DNA from: Rhizobium sp. R634
GTDB lineage: Bacteria > Pseudomonadota > Alphaproteobacteria > Rhizobiales > Rhizobiaceae
Direction: 5' to 3'
Assembly: GCF_002211305.1 (NCBI RefSeq)
Contig: NZ_LOKW01000024.1
Span: 62,001-126,000, forward strand
DNA: 64,000 bases
Below the pieces are notes generated by a model. The model was given only the letters and a program-made list of their open reading frames with translations. It was not told where the DNA came from and searched no databases. Positions 25,284 through 33,901 of the stretch are shown piece after piece (position 1 is the stretch's first letter; the number at the start of each line of letters is the position of its first letter). The position numbers were made by a program, and so were the translations under genes.

Positions 25284-26102
25284 ATGACCGACAGAAACAG
25301 AAAGGTTGCGCTGGTCACCGGCGCGTCCTCAGGCATCGGCCTTGCAACGGCGGAGTCTCTGGTGAAGGCCGGCTACCGCGTGTTCGGGACCAGCCGCAAA
25401 CCGGCCGCCGACAGGCCCGGGATAACGATGCTGGTCTGTGACGTGGCCGAGGACGCTTCGGTCCAGGCGGCTGTTGCGGAAGTCGTCCGGCAAACCGGCC
25501 GGCTCGACCTCGTCGTCAATAATGCCGGTATCGGCCTTATCGGCGGCGCCGAAGAATCCTCGATCGCCCAGGCACAGCGGCTTTTCGACGTGAATGTCTT
25601 CGGCGTGGCGCGCGTCGCCAATGCCGCATTGCCGGTCATGCGGAAGCAGAAGAGCGGCCGGATCATCAACATGAGCTCGATCCTCGGCCTCATTCCGGCT
25701 CCGTACAACGCCTTCTATGCTTCAACCAAACATGCGCTCGAAGGCTATTCGGAATCGCTTGATCATGAAGTGCGCAACTTCGGCATTCGCGTCGTTCTCG
25801 TCCAACCCGGCGTCACCCGAACATCCTTCGAGGAAAACCTGACACGAGCAGACCAACCTCTTCCGGTCTATGCTTCGGAACGCGCCCGCAGCGAAGCGCT
25901 GATGCGCAAATGGGTGGAGACGGGCGACGCGCCTGAGATCGTCGCCGACATGGTCGTGAAAGCCGCAACTGCAAAGACGCCGAAACTGCGCTACTCCGCA
26001 GGCAAGCAGTCCCGCCAGGTCCGCTCGCTTCGCCGCTACCTCCCGGAGCGGCTGGTCGACAGCCTACTGCGAAAGGTCAATGAGTTTCCGGCCTCAGCCT
26101 GA
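25284..26102 (+). CDS. Short-chain dehydrogenase/reductase under HxlR control
   Basis: 272 residues from the ATG at 25284; a TTG 15 bases upstream is also in frame. Classical SDR: TGASSGIG near residues 13-20, VNNAG, catalytic Ser in NMSSILG and YASTK for the Y---K pair. The C-terminal region is longer than in 250-residue SDRs and resembles the group often annotated as oxidoreductases of the DltE type. With the divergent HxlR regulator it forms a typical stress- or aldehyde-induced pair; the substrate is unknown. Confidence 0.88.
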   Translation: MTDRNRKVALVTGASSGIGLATAESLVKAGYRVFGTSRKPAADRPGITMLVCDVAEDASVQAAVAEVVRQTGRLDLVVNNAGIGLIGGAEESSIAQAQRLFDVNVFGVARVANAALPVMRKQKSGRIINMSSILGLIPAPYNAFYASTKHALEGYSESLDHEVRNFGIRVVLVQPGVTRTSFEENLTRADQPLPVYASERARSEALMRKWVETGDAPEIVADMVVKAATAKTPKLRYSAGKQSRQVRSLRRYLPERLVDSLLRKVNEFPASA

Positions 26103-26183
26103 CTGTTTGATTGAGGACGGATTCAGATTTCAAGCCGACACGCTTAAAGTCATCCTGTCCTCGGCCAAGGAAACCGATTCCGA

Positions 26184-27188
26184 ATGCGCAAGACCAGAAG
26201 ACGCAATCCCTACTATGCCGGCCCGGTGTCCGATCACTTCGACGGCACCTTTTTCTTCAATCCCGAAGGGATCGAGCCGCTTGGTTTCCGCGAACTCTTG
26301 CGGTGGCAGTTCGGCGGCGGCCGTGAGCGGTGGCCTCGGTCGGTTCCCAGTCCATTTGCGGCCGTCAAACCGGATCCACGTGTCGGCGGCGAGGATCTGC
26401 GGGTGACGATGGTTGGGCATGCAACCATGCTGGTGCAGGTCGCCGGGATCAATATCCTCACCGACCCGGTGTGGTCGGAGCGGGTCAGCCCTTTCACCTT
26501 TGCCGGACCCAAACGCGTCGTCGAGCCGGGTATTGCCTTTGATGATTTGCCGCCCATCGATCTCGTGCTGGTATCACACAATCATTATGACCATCTCGAT
26601 ATTACGACGCTGAAACGGTTGCATACGAAGCATCGACCGAGGGTCGTGACGCCGCTCGGCAACGACACGATCATACGCCGTGCCATGCCCGATATACAGA
26701 CGACAGCTATGGACTGGGGCGAGCGCATCTCGCACGCCGGAATAAGCATCGACGCGGAACCTGCACACCATTGGTCAGCCCGCGGCACCGCCGATCGCCG
26801 GATGGCGCTTTGGGCGTCGTTCGTTTTGTCGACGCCAGCCGGCAAGATCTATCACGTCGGCGATACGGGCTTTCACCGCGGCATCAATTACAAAGCGGCA
26901 CAGCAGAAGCATGGCGGCTTTCGCCTGGCCATTTTGCCCTTCGGCGCATATGAGCCACGATGGTTCATGGAAGGGCAGCACCAGAATCCGCATGAGGCGG
27001 TGATCGGGATGAAGCTGCTAAATGCGGCCTATGTGGCCGGGCATCACTTCGCCACGTTCCAACTGACAAATGAGGCGGTCGACGCGCCGACAAGAGCGTT
27101 GCAAGACGCAATGCGCGAGCATGATATTGCCCCGGACCGGTTCCGGCCGCTCAGGGCCGGAGAGGTATTCAATGTCCCGGCGATCTGA
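26184..27188 (+). CDS. Metallo-beta-lactamase-fold hydrolase (NAPE-PLD/RomA-like)
   Basis: 334 residues. The zinc motif HNHYDH lies at 132-137, preceded by TMVGHATMLVQVAGINILTDPVWSERVSP-type sequence; later metal ligands appear in EPAHHWSARG, VGDTGFH and AGHHFATFQLT. The N-terminal NPYYAGPVSDHFDG is typical of bacterial proteins related to N-acyl-phosphatidylethanolamine phospholipase D and RomA. The reaction is probably phosphodiester or ester hydrolysis of a lipid-like substrate, inferred from family only. No signal peptide. Confidence 0.85.
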   Translation: MRKTRRRNPYYAGPVSDHFDGTFFFNPEGIEPLGFRELLRWQFGGGRERWPRSVPSPFAAVKPDPRVGGEDLRVTMVGHATMLVQVAGINILTDPVWSERVSPFTFAGPKRVVEPGIAFDDLPPIDLVLVSHNHYDHLDITTLKRLHTKHRPRVVTPLGNDTIIRRAMPDIQTTAMDWGERISHAGISIDAEPAHHWSARGTADRRMALWASFVLSTPAGKIYHVGDTGFHRGINYKAAQQKHGGFRLAILPFGAYEPRWFMEGQHQNPHEAVIGMKLLNAAYVAGHHFATFQLTNEAVDAPTRALQDAMREHDIAPDRFRPLRAGEVFNVPAI

Positions 27189-27330
27189 TCGCTATCAGTT
27201 TGCCCCCGGTTGCGGTGTCGACGACTTGCCATGAACTTTTCGGAGACGATCGAGATCACGGTCAAGCAGATGCCCGTGGCGGGTAAACCTAGCCAAACCA
27301 TCCAATATGCCGCGGAAGGCTGCCGACCAT

Positions 27331-28083
27331 TCAACGCCGCATGAAGGCTTCGAAGGCGGCGCGGGCTTCGGCGCTTTTCAGCCGCGCGGCGAAATGGCGG
27401 GCCTCGACATCGATGCGGGCGATGATCTCATCCCGGGAGCCGCAAATGAGGTCGCGGGCAATCTTCAGGGCCTCCGGCGGCTTGGCGGCGAGTTTTGCAG
27501 CCGCGGCAAGCGCGGCGTTTTCCACCTCTTGCGGCGCCGTCACCTTCCAGACGAGGCCGGCCTCACGCGCTTCCTCGGCGCTGAAGGCTTCGCCGGCGGC
27601 CAGCATCGCAAAGGCGCGCTGGTGGCCCATGACGCGGGGTGCAATCAGGCTGGAAGCCGCTTCCGGCACCAGCGCCAGATCGACGAAGGGCGTGCGGAAC
27701 TGGCTGCGGTCGGAGGCGATCGTCAGGTCGCAGTGAAGGTTGAGGGTGGTGCCGATGCCGATCGCCAGGCCGTCGACCCCGGAGACGAGCGGTTTTTCGG
27801 ATCTGGCGAGCGCGTAGAGGAAATCGATCAGTTCGTCTCCCATGCTGCCGCCCATGGCAGTGGCAAGAAAATCGCCGATGTCGTTGCCGGCCGAAAAGCT
27901 GCCTTCGGTGCCGAGGAAGACGGTCACCCGGATATTTGCATCCGCATTGGCGGCATTCAGTGCATCGGCCATGGTGCGGTACATCGCCCGCGTGAAGGCG
28001 TTCTTCTTTTCCGGCCGGTTGAAGCGGATGATCTGGACGCCGGGATAGGCGGAAGGCTGCTCGACGATGATGTGATCGGTCAT
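27331..28083 (-). CDS. Enoyl-CoA hydratase/isomerase family protein
   Basis: 250 residues, crotonase fold. Seen: IIRFNRPEKKNAFTRAMY at the N-terminus, the oxyanion-hole segment FSAGNDIGDF near residue 65, and the second oxyanion region SGVDGLAIGIGTTLNLHCDL. The usual catalytic Glu pair is not clearly kept: the second region reads DLALVPEAASSLIAPRVMG, with a Glu in VPEAAS. It lies ten bases after the acyl-CoA dehydrogenase and is clearly in its operon, so a beta-oxidation-like step is likely. Confidence 0.88.
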   Translation of the reverse strand: MTDHIIVEQPSAYPGVQIIRFNRPEKKNAFTRAMYRTMADALNAANADANIRVTVFLGTEGSFSAGNDIGDFLATAMGGSMGDELIDFLYALARSEKPLVSGVDGLAIGIGTTLNLHCDLTIASDRSQFRTPFVDLALVPEAASSLIAPRVMGHQRAFAMLAAGEAFSAEEAREAGLVWKVTAPQEVENAALAAAAKLAAKPPEALKIARDLICGSRDEIIARIDVEARHFAARLKSAEARAAFEAFMRR

Positions 28084-28092
28084 TGGGTTTCC

Positions 28093-29871
28093 TCAGGCAA
28101 GCAGGATACGAGCGGCAGCGAGACTTGCTGCGCCGTTGACGACCCGGTCGCGAAGGGCCGCCGTCTCGGCGAGCAGGTTTTCGGCAGCGAAGCGGCAAAG
28201 CGCGATGCGGTCCCCGCCGGCGCCATCGGAAGTCTCGGCGAGAGCCCCCTTGGCGAGATAGCGGCCGGTGAGCGCGAGCCCGAACAGTCGCTGATAGGGC
28301 GTGGCGCCGGAGAGCGCCTCGGCGGTCCGGCCATCGGCAAGCGCCTTTAACAGCCAGGCGGTGGCCTCGTCGAGGTCGACGACGGCAGCGTCGAGCCTGG
28401 CCGCCGTTTCTCCGAAACCATCGAGATTGGACCCTCGGACATCTTCCGCGGTCTTTCTGATCTCAGCGATGAAGCCTCTCACATGTTCGCCGCCGGAGAG
28501 CGGCAGCTTGCGGGTAACGAGGTCGATCGCCTGAATGCCGTTGGTGCCTTCATAGATCGGGGCGATGCGGGCATCGCGGAGATAACGGGCGGCGCCCGTC
28601 TCCTCGATGAAGCCCATGCCGCCATGCACCTGGATGCCGAGAGAGGCGACATCGACGCCGGCATCGGTCGAGAATGACTTGGCGATCGGCGTTAACAGGG
28701 CGGCGCGCTCCTGCCAATACTGACGATCGCCGCCTGCCCGGTGCGACATGTCGATCGCATGGGCGCAGGCATAGGAGATGGCGCGCGCGCCTTGGGTCAG
28801 CGCCTTCATGGTGAGCAGCATGCGGGCGACATCGGGGTGTTCGACAATCGGGCTCATGCCGGCGCCGGCCCACCCGGGCGCCCTGCCCTGTGTGCGCTCC
28901 CTGGCATAGGCGAGAGCCTTCTGGGTGGCGGCTTCCGAGACCGCCACACCCTGCATGCCGACGGCAAGGCGGGCGTTGTTCATCATCGTGAACATGCAGG
29001 CCAGGCCCTTGTTCTCCTCGCCGACCAGCCAGCCGACCGCGCCCTTTTCGTCGCCGAACTTGCCGTCGCCATAGATCATCGTGCAGGTCGGCGATCCGTG
29101 GATGCCGAGCTTGTGCTCCAGCGAGTGGCAGAACAGATCGTTGCGGGCGCCGAGGGAACCATCGTCGTTCACGAGGAATTTCGGCACCAGAAAGAGCGAG
29201 ATGCCGCGTGTGCCGGCCGGCGCATCCGGCAGGCGGGCCAGCACCAAATGGATGATGTTTTCGGCGGCGTCATGCTCGCCCCAGGTGATGAAGATCTTCT
29301 GACCAAAGATGCGGTAGCTGCCATCGGCGCGGCGCTCGGCGCGGGCCTTCAGGACGCCGAGATCGGAGCCTGCATGCGGCTCCGTCAGGTTCATGGTGCC
29401 GCTCCATTCGCCCGATACCATCTTTGCCAGATATTTCTCCTTCAGCGCGTCGCTGCCATGAGCGCTGACGGCCTCGATGGCGCCCATCGTCAGGGTCGGA
29501 GCAAGGGCAAAGGCCATGGAACCGGAATTCCACATCTCGAGCGCCGCGACATTCAACATATGCGGCAGCGCCTGTCCGCCGAATGCCTCCGGTGCCGTCA
29601 GGCCGTTCCAGCCGCCGGCGATCCAGTTGCGATATAGATCGCGCCAGCCATCCGGCAGCCGAACTTCGCCGTTTACCAGACGAGCGCCCTGGCGGTCGCC
29701 GATGTCGGCGAGAGGGGCCACTTCCTCTGTGGCAAAACGTCCCGCCTCAGCCAGGATCGCATCGACGAGGTCTTCGCCGAGATCGCCGAGAAACCCCTTT
29801 GAAATCGCCTCGCCCATGCCCACTACATGCTTCAATGTGAACGCGATTTCCTCGACGGGCGCCTTGTACAT
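28093..29871 (-). CDS. Acyl-CoA dehydrogenase, long (592-residue) type with C-terminal extension
   Basis: The start at ATG 29871 follows GGAGGAG. The long form of acyl-CoA dehydrogenase: FAD/substrate motifs MNLTEPHAGSDLG and FITWGEHDA, then the catalytic-glutamate region IYEGTNGIQAIDLVTRKL near residue 430, followed by about 150 extra residues as in DmdC and related enzymes. It could act on 3-methylmercaptopropionyl-CoA or on another medium or branched acyl-CoA; the sequence does not decide. First gene of a two-gene operon with the enoyl-CoA hydratase, behind a LiuR-like box at 29937-29952. Confidence 0.9.
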   Translation of the reverse strand: MYKAPVEEIAFTLKHVVGMGEAISKGFLGDLGEDLVDAILAEAGRFATEEVAPLADIGDRQGARLVNGEVRLPDGWRDLYRNWIAGGWNGLTAPEAFGGQALPHMLNVAALEMWNSGSMAFALAPTLTMGAIEAVSAHGSDALKEKYLAKMVSGEWSGTMNLTEPHAGSDLGVLKARAERRADGSYRIFGQKIFITWGEHDAAENIIHLVLARLPDAPAGTRGISLFLVPKFLVNDDGSLGARNDLFCHSLEHKLGIHGSPTCTMIYGDGKFGDEKGAVGWLVGEENKGLACMFTMMNNARLAVGMQGVAVSEAATQKALAYARERTQGRAPGWAGAGMSPIVEHPDVARMLLTMKALTQGARAISYACAHAIDMSHRAGGDRQYWQERAALLTPIAKSFSTDAGVDVASLGIQVHGGMGFIEETGAARYLRDARIAPIYEGTNGIQAIDLVTRKLPLSGGEHVRGFIAEIRKTAEDVRGSNLDGFGETAARLDAAVVDLDEATAWLLKALADGRTAEALSGATPYQRLFGLALTGRYLAKGALAETSDGAGGDRIALCRFAAENLLAETAALRDRVVNGAASLAAARILLA

Positions 29872-29936
29872 GCTTTTCTCCTCCGCAGACCGTTCTGCGC
29901 GCGGCAAAACCTCTCCAGCGTCAGGGCTAATTGATT

Positions 29937-29952
29937 TTTACGTAAACGTCAA
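29937..29952. promoter_or_regulatory. LiuR-like operator upstream of the acyl-CoA dehydrogenase operon
   Basis: TTTACGTAAACGTCAA is a near-palindrome of the form known for MerR-family LiuR regulators of branched-chain amino acid and acyl-CoA degradation (TTTACGT-AACGTAAA type). It lies 66 bases before the acyl-CoA dehydrogenase start. No MerR gene is in the window, so the regulator would act in trans. Confidence 0.55.
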
Positions 29953-30076
29953 TTTCGATTTCCCGGGGCGCCATGCAATAATTTCCGCGGCATGGCGCTT
30001 GGCTCTTGCACCCTTGCATAAATGGACGTCATGGAGAAATAAGAATGAAATCGCCTTCGCAAAGGACCGGCGAACA

Positions 30077-31072
30077 ATGGACACATTGCCCGTCAACATA
30101 CCCGGTTTCGTCTGGGCCTACCGCTTTTCGCCCAGCGAAAAGACCGCAGTGCGACTGACGAACAGTGCGACGGTGGCGGAACTGACTGCCGATGACGGTT
30201 TCTACTGGCTTCACCTCAACCTTGCCGATGCCCGCGTGCCGGCGTTGCTCGATACGCTGGAGGGGCTAACGGAGGACGCGAAATCGGCGCTGACGACGCG
30301 CGACACGCATGCGGCGATCACCGTCGACGAGCAGATGCTCTACGGCACTCTCGTCGATTGCCAGCGCGATTTCGCCCAGGACACCAACAATCTCGGCTGG
30401 CTGCATTTCGCCATGTCCGACCGCTTCATCATCACCACCCGGCTGCAGCCGCTGCGCAGCGTCGAGCGGGCGCGGGCGCTGATCGAAAAAAATCCGGGCA
30501 AATTTACCCTTCCGGTCGATCTCTTCGAACTGCTGGTGATCGAGTTCCAGCGCACGCTGATCGCGATCGTCATCGAACTCACCGAAGAGCTGAACCTGAT
30601 CGAGGACATCGTCTACGACAATGCGCCCCGCGACGAGCGACGGCGCCTGGCGCCGGTGCGGCGAACCGTGGTCAGGCTGCACCGGCATCTGCGCACCGTG
30701 CTGGCGCTGATGCGCCGGGCCGCGGCGGCCGATGATGACGAGATGCCCTTCGGCTTCGATGACGTCGCGCGGCGATTGACGAGCCGGCTGGAAACGGTCG
30801 ACCACGATATTTACGCCCTGCAGGATCGGGCGCGCCTGCTGCATGAAGAAATCGACTCGAAGCAATCCTCCGAGACCAACCGCCACCTCTATCTGCTGTC
30901 GATCATGACGGCGTTCCTGCTGCCGCCCACCCTCGTCACGGGGTTTTTCGGCATGAACACGGCCAACCTGCCGTTTTCCATCGGCGACTACGGCACCGAA
31001 TATGCCGTCATCCTCATCGTCGCCTCGATCGCATTCGCCTGGTGGCTGCTGCGGCGGGTGAATATTCTTTGA
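30077..31072 (+). CDS. CorA/ZntB-family divalent cation transporter
   Basis: 331 residues. A long soluble helical N-terminal funnel is followed by two C-terminal membrane helices; the selectivity motif GMN lies at 292-294 within FFGMNTANLPF. The ILRRV-type positive C-terminus is kept (LLRRVNIL). The NLPF after GMN, in place of the more usual periplasmic loop of CorA, fits the ZntB-like branch, so Mg2+ or Zn2+ are both possible. Divergent from the acyl-CoA dehydrogenase operon and probably monocistronic. Confidence 0.88.
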   Translation: MDTLPVNIPGFVWAYRFSPSEKTAVRLTNSATVAELTADDGFYWLHLNLADARVPALLDTLEGLTEDAKSALTTRDTHAAITVDEQMLYGTLVDCQRDFAQDTNNLGWLHFAMSDRFIITTRLQPLRSVERARALIEKNPGKFTLPVDLFELLVIEFQRTLIAIVIELTEELNLIEDIVYDNAPRDERRRLAPVRRTVVRLHRHLRTVLALMRRAAAADDDEMPFGFDDVARRLTSRLETVDHDIYALQDRARLLHEEIDSKQSSETNRHLYLLSIMTAFLLPPTLVTGFFGMNTANLPFSIGDYGTEYAVILIVASIAFAWWLLRRVNIL

Positions 31073-31079
31073 AGTTGTG

Positions 31080-31135
31080 AGAGCTGGGGTGGGCGCTGCC
31101 GCCCCTCATCCGCCTGCCGTCCAGCTGCTGTTTTG
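31080..31135. repeat. Truncated copy of the mosaic intergenic repeat
   Basis: GCCGCCCCTCATCCGCCTGCCG repeats the left end of the elements at 500-690 and 47818-47989, but no matching right arm follows. It looks like a half element left after decay, between corA and the DUF982 gene. Confidence 0.5.
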
Positions 31136-31252
31136 CCTCGACGATGGCAGATCCCACCGGTCGACGCTCGGGTGATCGAGTTGTTCATGCACCTCGCCAG
31201 GAATGGTTTTTGCACGGTTACTAATATATTTACCGTGGGGAGACCTAATGTC

Positions 31253-31516
31253 ATGAAATGGTGCACATCCGAAGAATTTGCCCCTCTGATGCTCGTGGTG
31301 AGTGGGCCGGAAAAATACAAGCTTGTTGCAACCCTTGTGCAGGCTGCCGAGATGCTGACGGTTGGCTGGCCGATCGACGATGGAGACGAGTATTTGATTG
31401 CGATTAGGGCATGCCGGGACGCAATTCATGGAGAAATTCCGGCAGAGGACGCGCGAGCAGCGCTTATCCGTGCCGCCGACGAAGCTGGCATTTCAGTGAT
31501 AACAGCCGTTCACTGA
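31253..31516 (+). CDS. DUF982-family small protein
   Basis: 87 residues from the ATG at 31253, with GGGGAGA upstream. The pattern of DUF982 is present: a variable start, then VATLVQAAEMLTVGWPIDDGDEYLIAIRACRDAI and the C-terminal ARAALIRAADEAGISV. The family is expanded in Rhizobiales and has no known function. The frame is open further upstream, but those codons lack the family pattern. G+C is lower than in neighbours, as is usual for this family. Confidence 0.75.
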   Translation: MKWCTSEEFAPLMLVVSGPEKYKLVATLVQAAEMLTVGWPIDDGDEYLIAIRACRDAIHGEIPAEDARAALIRAADEAGISVITAVH

Positions 31517-31554
31517 GTTTCGCGGCCGACGATGAAATGGACTCGCGGGCATGG

Positions 31555-31577
31555 ATCCTCGGCTCAAGGCCGAGGAT
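31555..31577. repeat. Short palindrome of the ATCCTCGG-CCGAGGAT type
   Basis: ATCCTCGGC-TCAAG-GCCGAGGAT is a perfect 9-bp hairpin, a variant of the ATCCTCGGGTCAAGCCCGAGGAT palindrome widely seen in alphaproteobacterial intergenic DNA. It lies between the converging DUF982 and BA14K genes and may also help end transcription. Confidence 0.6.
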
Positions 31578-31644
31578 GAGGAAGGGTGGGGCGATGTTCG
31601 GGCCCACGCCTCCGCCGAAGCAACTCGCGTCGCGCTACGTCACC

Positions 31645-32115
31645 TCAATAGGGCGAATAGCACTGCTGACGCGGACCGTTATATGGCTGGAACGTGTTGT
31701 CGTAAGCCCGATAGGAGCGGTAGCGGTTGGCGCACCAGGCGATGTGAGCCGAGCCCATGCGCGGGGCGGGCGCGACATAACGCGGCTGCGCGGCAATGGC
31801 TCCGCCAATGACCGCGCCCGCGCCGAAGGCGGCGAGCGGATACCAATATCCGTTATAGCGGCGATAGCCCGGGCGATAGTAGGAATATCCGCGATAGCCG
31901 CCGTAATAGCCAGGCCGGTAATAGGCGCCGGGGCGATAGCCGGGCCGGTAATAGTCGCCGCGATAATAACGGCGGTACTGGATGCTCTCGACCGCGGAGG
32001 ATTTCTCCACCTGCGGTGCGCTCGGCATCTGCATTGCCTGCGACGGCGCGAAGCCCGTCACAATGACGGCGGCGGCCAGAACTGCGGTTGCGATCTTGTT
32101 ACTCAAACTGAACAT
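31645..32115 (-). CDS. BA14K-family exported protein
   Basis: 156 residues from the ATG at 32115, preceded by GGGAGAGA. The signal peptide (KIATAVLAAAVIVTGFAPSQA) is cleaved near residue 27. A middle region of Tyr/Arg/Gly/Pro repeats (YYRPGYRPGAYYRPGYYGG) is followed by one hydrophobic helix (AAFGAGAVIGGAIAA) and the BA14K C-terminal domain HIAWCANRYRSYRAYDNTFQ, then PYNGPRQQCYSPY. In Brucella the family protein is an immunoreactive, lectin-like 14-kDa antigen; in rhizobia the role is unknown, probably at the cell envelope. Confidence 0.9.
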   Translation of the reverse strand: MFSLSNKIATAVLAAAVIVTGFAPSQAMQMPSAPQVEKSSAVESIQYRRYYRGDYYRPGYRPGAYYRPGYYGGYRGYSYYRPGYRRYNGYWYPLAAFGAGAVIGGAIAAQPRYVAPAPRMGSAHIAWCANRYRSYRAYDNTFQPYNGPRQQCYSPY

Positions 32116-32250
32116 TTCTCTCTCCCATTCGACAGCGAACACCGCCTGCTCAGCAACGCCTTCGCGCCCGAATGGTTCCGAAAGCGGCCGGGACCGGCTG
32201 CTTTCGTTTTTTAAAGAAATCGAACTGAACCGGGGATTAACCGGGAGCGC

Positions 32251-33495
32251 TCAGGCAACGGCGGAAATTTTCGCCTGATCGCCCTGGAGGCGGTTCACCA
32301 TGAAGTTCGAGTACCATTCGAGGAACTGCATGACGCCGCCTTCATGCACGGCGGAATAGGGGCCGGGCTCATAGGCAGGCGAATGGATGCCGAAAGCATT
32401 CTCTTCGACGATGCGGCGATCCTGATCGTTGGTCTCGGTCCAGACGTGCGTCAGTTCTTCCAGATTGTAGTCCACGCCCTCGACCGCGTCCTTGTGGACG
32501 AGCCACTTGGTCGTGACCGCCGTCTCATTGGCGCTGAGCGGCAGCACGCGGAAAGAGATGGCATGGTCGCCGAGCAGGTGGTTCCACGTCGTCGGATAGT
32601 GGAAGAGCAACATGGTGCCGATACGGTTGATCGAGATATCGTCGGAGATCCGGCGCTTGACGGCGGGCTTGCCCGACATGGTGTAGCTCTCGGCATCCTC
32701 GATCAGCGGCATGCGGGCGGTGCGGAACTGGCCGTCCGGGGAAATCTGGAACTTGCTCGGCAGGCCGGCAGCCTCGCAGCGCGCCCAATGGCCGGCGATC
32801 TCCGGATCATCGGCGCCGCCATCCGTGCCGGTCACGCTCGGCGCTTCGGGATAGGTGCGGCAGAGCTCGGGGTGATTGGCGGCGCAGTGATAGCACTCGC
32901 GGTTGTTCTCCCAGACGAGCTTCCAGTTGCCCTTCTCGATGATCGTGCTCTGGAAGGCGACCTTGGTCTCGCCGATCCGGTGCGGCGCCACATAGGGCTC
33001 GACCTTGTCGCGCACCGTCTTGAAATCCGGGGCGGAGTCGGCGAGGCAGATGAAGATGTAGCCCGCGACGCTTTCGCAATGAACGGGCTTCAGGTTGAAG
33101 CCGGTCTTGTCGAAATCGTCGCCCATGTGACGGGCGAAAGCGAGTTTACCATCGAGATCGTAGGTCCACTGGTGATAGGGGCAGACGAGACGGACGGAGG
33201 AGCCGTGGTCCTTGGTGCAGACGCGCGAGCCGCGATGGCGACAGCTATTGTGGAAGGCGCGGATGACATTGTCACGGCCGCGGACGATGACCACAGGGTA
33301 GCTGCCGATCTGGACGGTGAAATAGGCTCCGGGCTTCGGCAGCTCGCAATCATGGCCGATGAACAGCCAGTCTCGATAGTAGATCATCTCCATGTCGAGC
33401 TGGAAATAATCCTCGTCGATATAGAACGGCTGTTCGAGGCTGAAGCCCTCGCGGCGGTTCTTGAGCTGACGTAAAACGTTGCTACGAATATCCAT
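32251..33495 (-). CDS. gbcA: Rieske non-heme iron oxygenase alpha subunit, glycine-betaine monooxygenase (GbcA)-like
   Basis: 414 residues from the ATG at 33495, with AGGA seven bases upstream. The Rieske cluster ligands are C85, H87 (CRHRGSRVC) and C105, H108 (CPYHQWTY). The mononuclear iron site is in WKLVWENNRECYHCAANHPE (H203, H208). This pattern, especially ENNRECYHC-ANHPEL, is that of GbcA, stachydrine demethylase and choline monooxygenase relatives, which demethylate quaternary amines. GbcA gives dimethylglycine from betaine with a ferredoxin reductase GbcB; no reductase gene lies next to it here. The 400-base upstream gap carries its control region. The substrate is inferred. Confidence 0.75.
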   Translation of the reverse strand: MDIRSNVLRQLKNRREGFSLEQPFYIDEDYFQLDMEMIYYRDWLFIGHDCELPKPGAYFTVQIGSYPVVIVRGRDNVIRAFHNSCRHRGSRVCTKDHGSSVRLVCPYHQWTYDLDGKLAFARHMGDDFDKTGFNLKPVHCESVAGYIFICLADSAPDFKTVRDKVEPYVAPHRIGETKVAFQSTIIEKGNWKLVWENNRECYHCAANHPELCRTYPEAPSVTGTDGGADDPEIAGHWARCEAAGLPSKFQISPDGQFRTARMPLIEDAESYTMSGKPAVKRRISDDISINRIGTMLLFHYPTTWNHLLGDHAISFRVLPLSANETAVTTKWLVHKDAVEGVDYNLEELTHVWTETNDQDRRIVEENAFGIHSPAYEPGPYSAVHEGGVMQFLEWYSNFMVNRLQGDQAKISAVA

Positions 33496-33901
33496 CTTCT
33501 TGTCCTCGTGCACCCGGCTACCGCCTTCGAGAAAGAAGGCCGGCGGAAGCGCGCCCGCTTCCTTCTCCTTCGGGAGAATTGTTTACGGCGTCATTTAATC
33601 ACCTGGTATGGCCGCCGCGTGGTTACAATGCGACATCGGCTTCGAAATTGACGACAGGATGCAAGGCAGCGCAAACGCCTCGCCCCGATCGTTCAATTCG
33701 CCCGGCTTTCCAGCATCTATCGTCAATTGCGACACGGCGTAAAGACCACAGCTGGCGAGCGATTGGCCGAACCGCATCGATAATCATCGTATTTACGACA
33801 TTGACAAGCAGTTAAGGCCCGTCCGGCGGCCGCTTTAACTCCGCCTTAAGCATACGGTCCTATCCTCCCGGGGATTACAGATCGACCGAAGAACGCGAAC
33901 C
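33496..33901. other. Intergenic region between gbcA-like gene and 33902 gene
   Basis: No convincing gene. A perfect hairpin GGAAGCG-CGCC-CGCTTCC lies at 33545-33562, 50 bases upstream of the oxygenase start, and the middle (33590-33810) is AT-richer with TCGTATTTACGAC-like sequence near 33787-33800. It must hold the divergent promoters of the flanking genes; I could not assign specific boxes. Confidence 0.4.

Noticed and set aside
31411..32214. A 267-codon plus-strand frame over the BA14K gene
   Set aside because: The opposite strand carries a signal peptide and the full BA14K signature with a ribosome site; the plus frame has only low-complexity Ala/Ile/Val repeats produced by the Tyr/Arg/Gly codons of BA14K.
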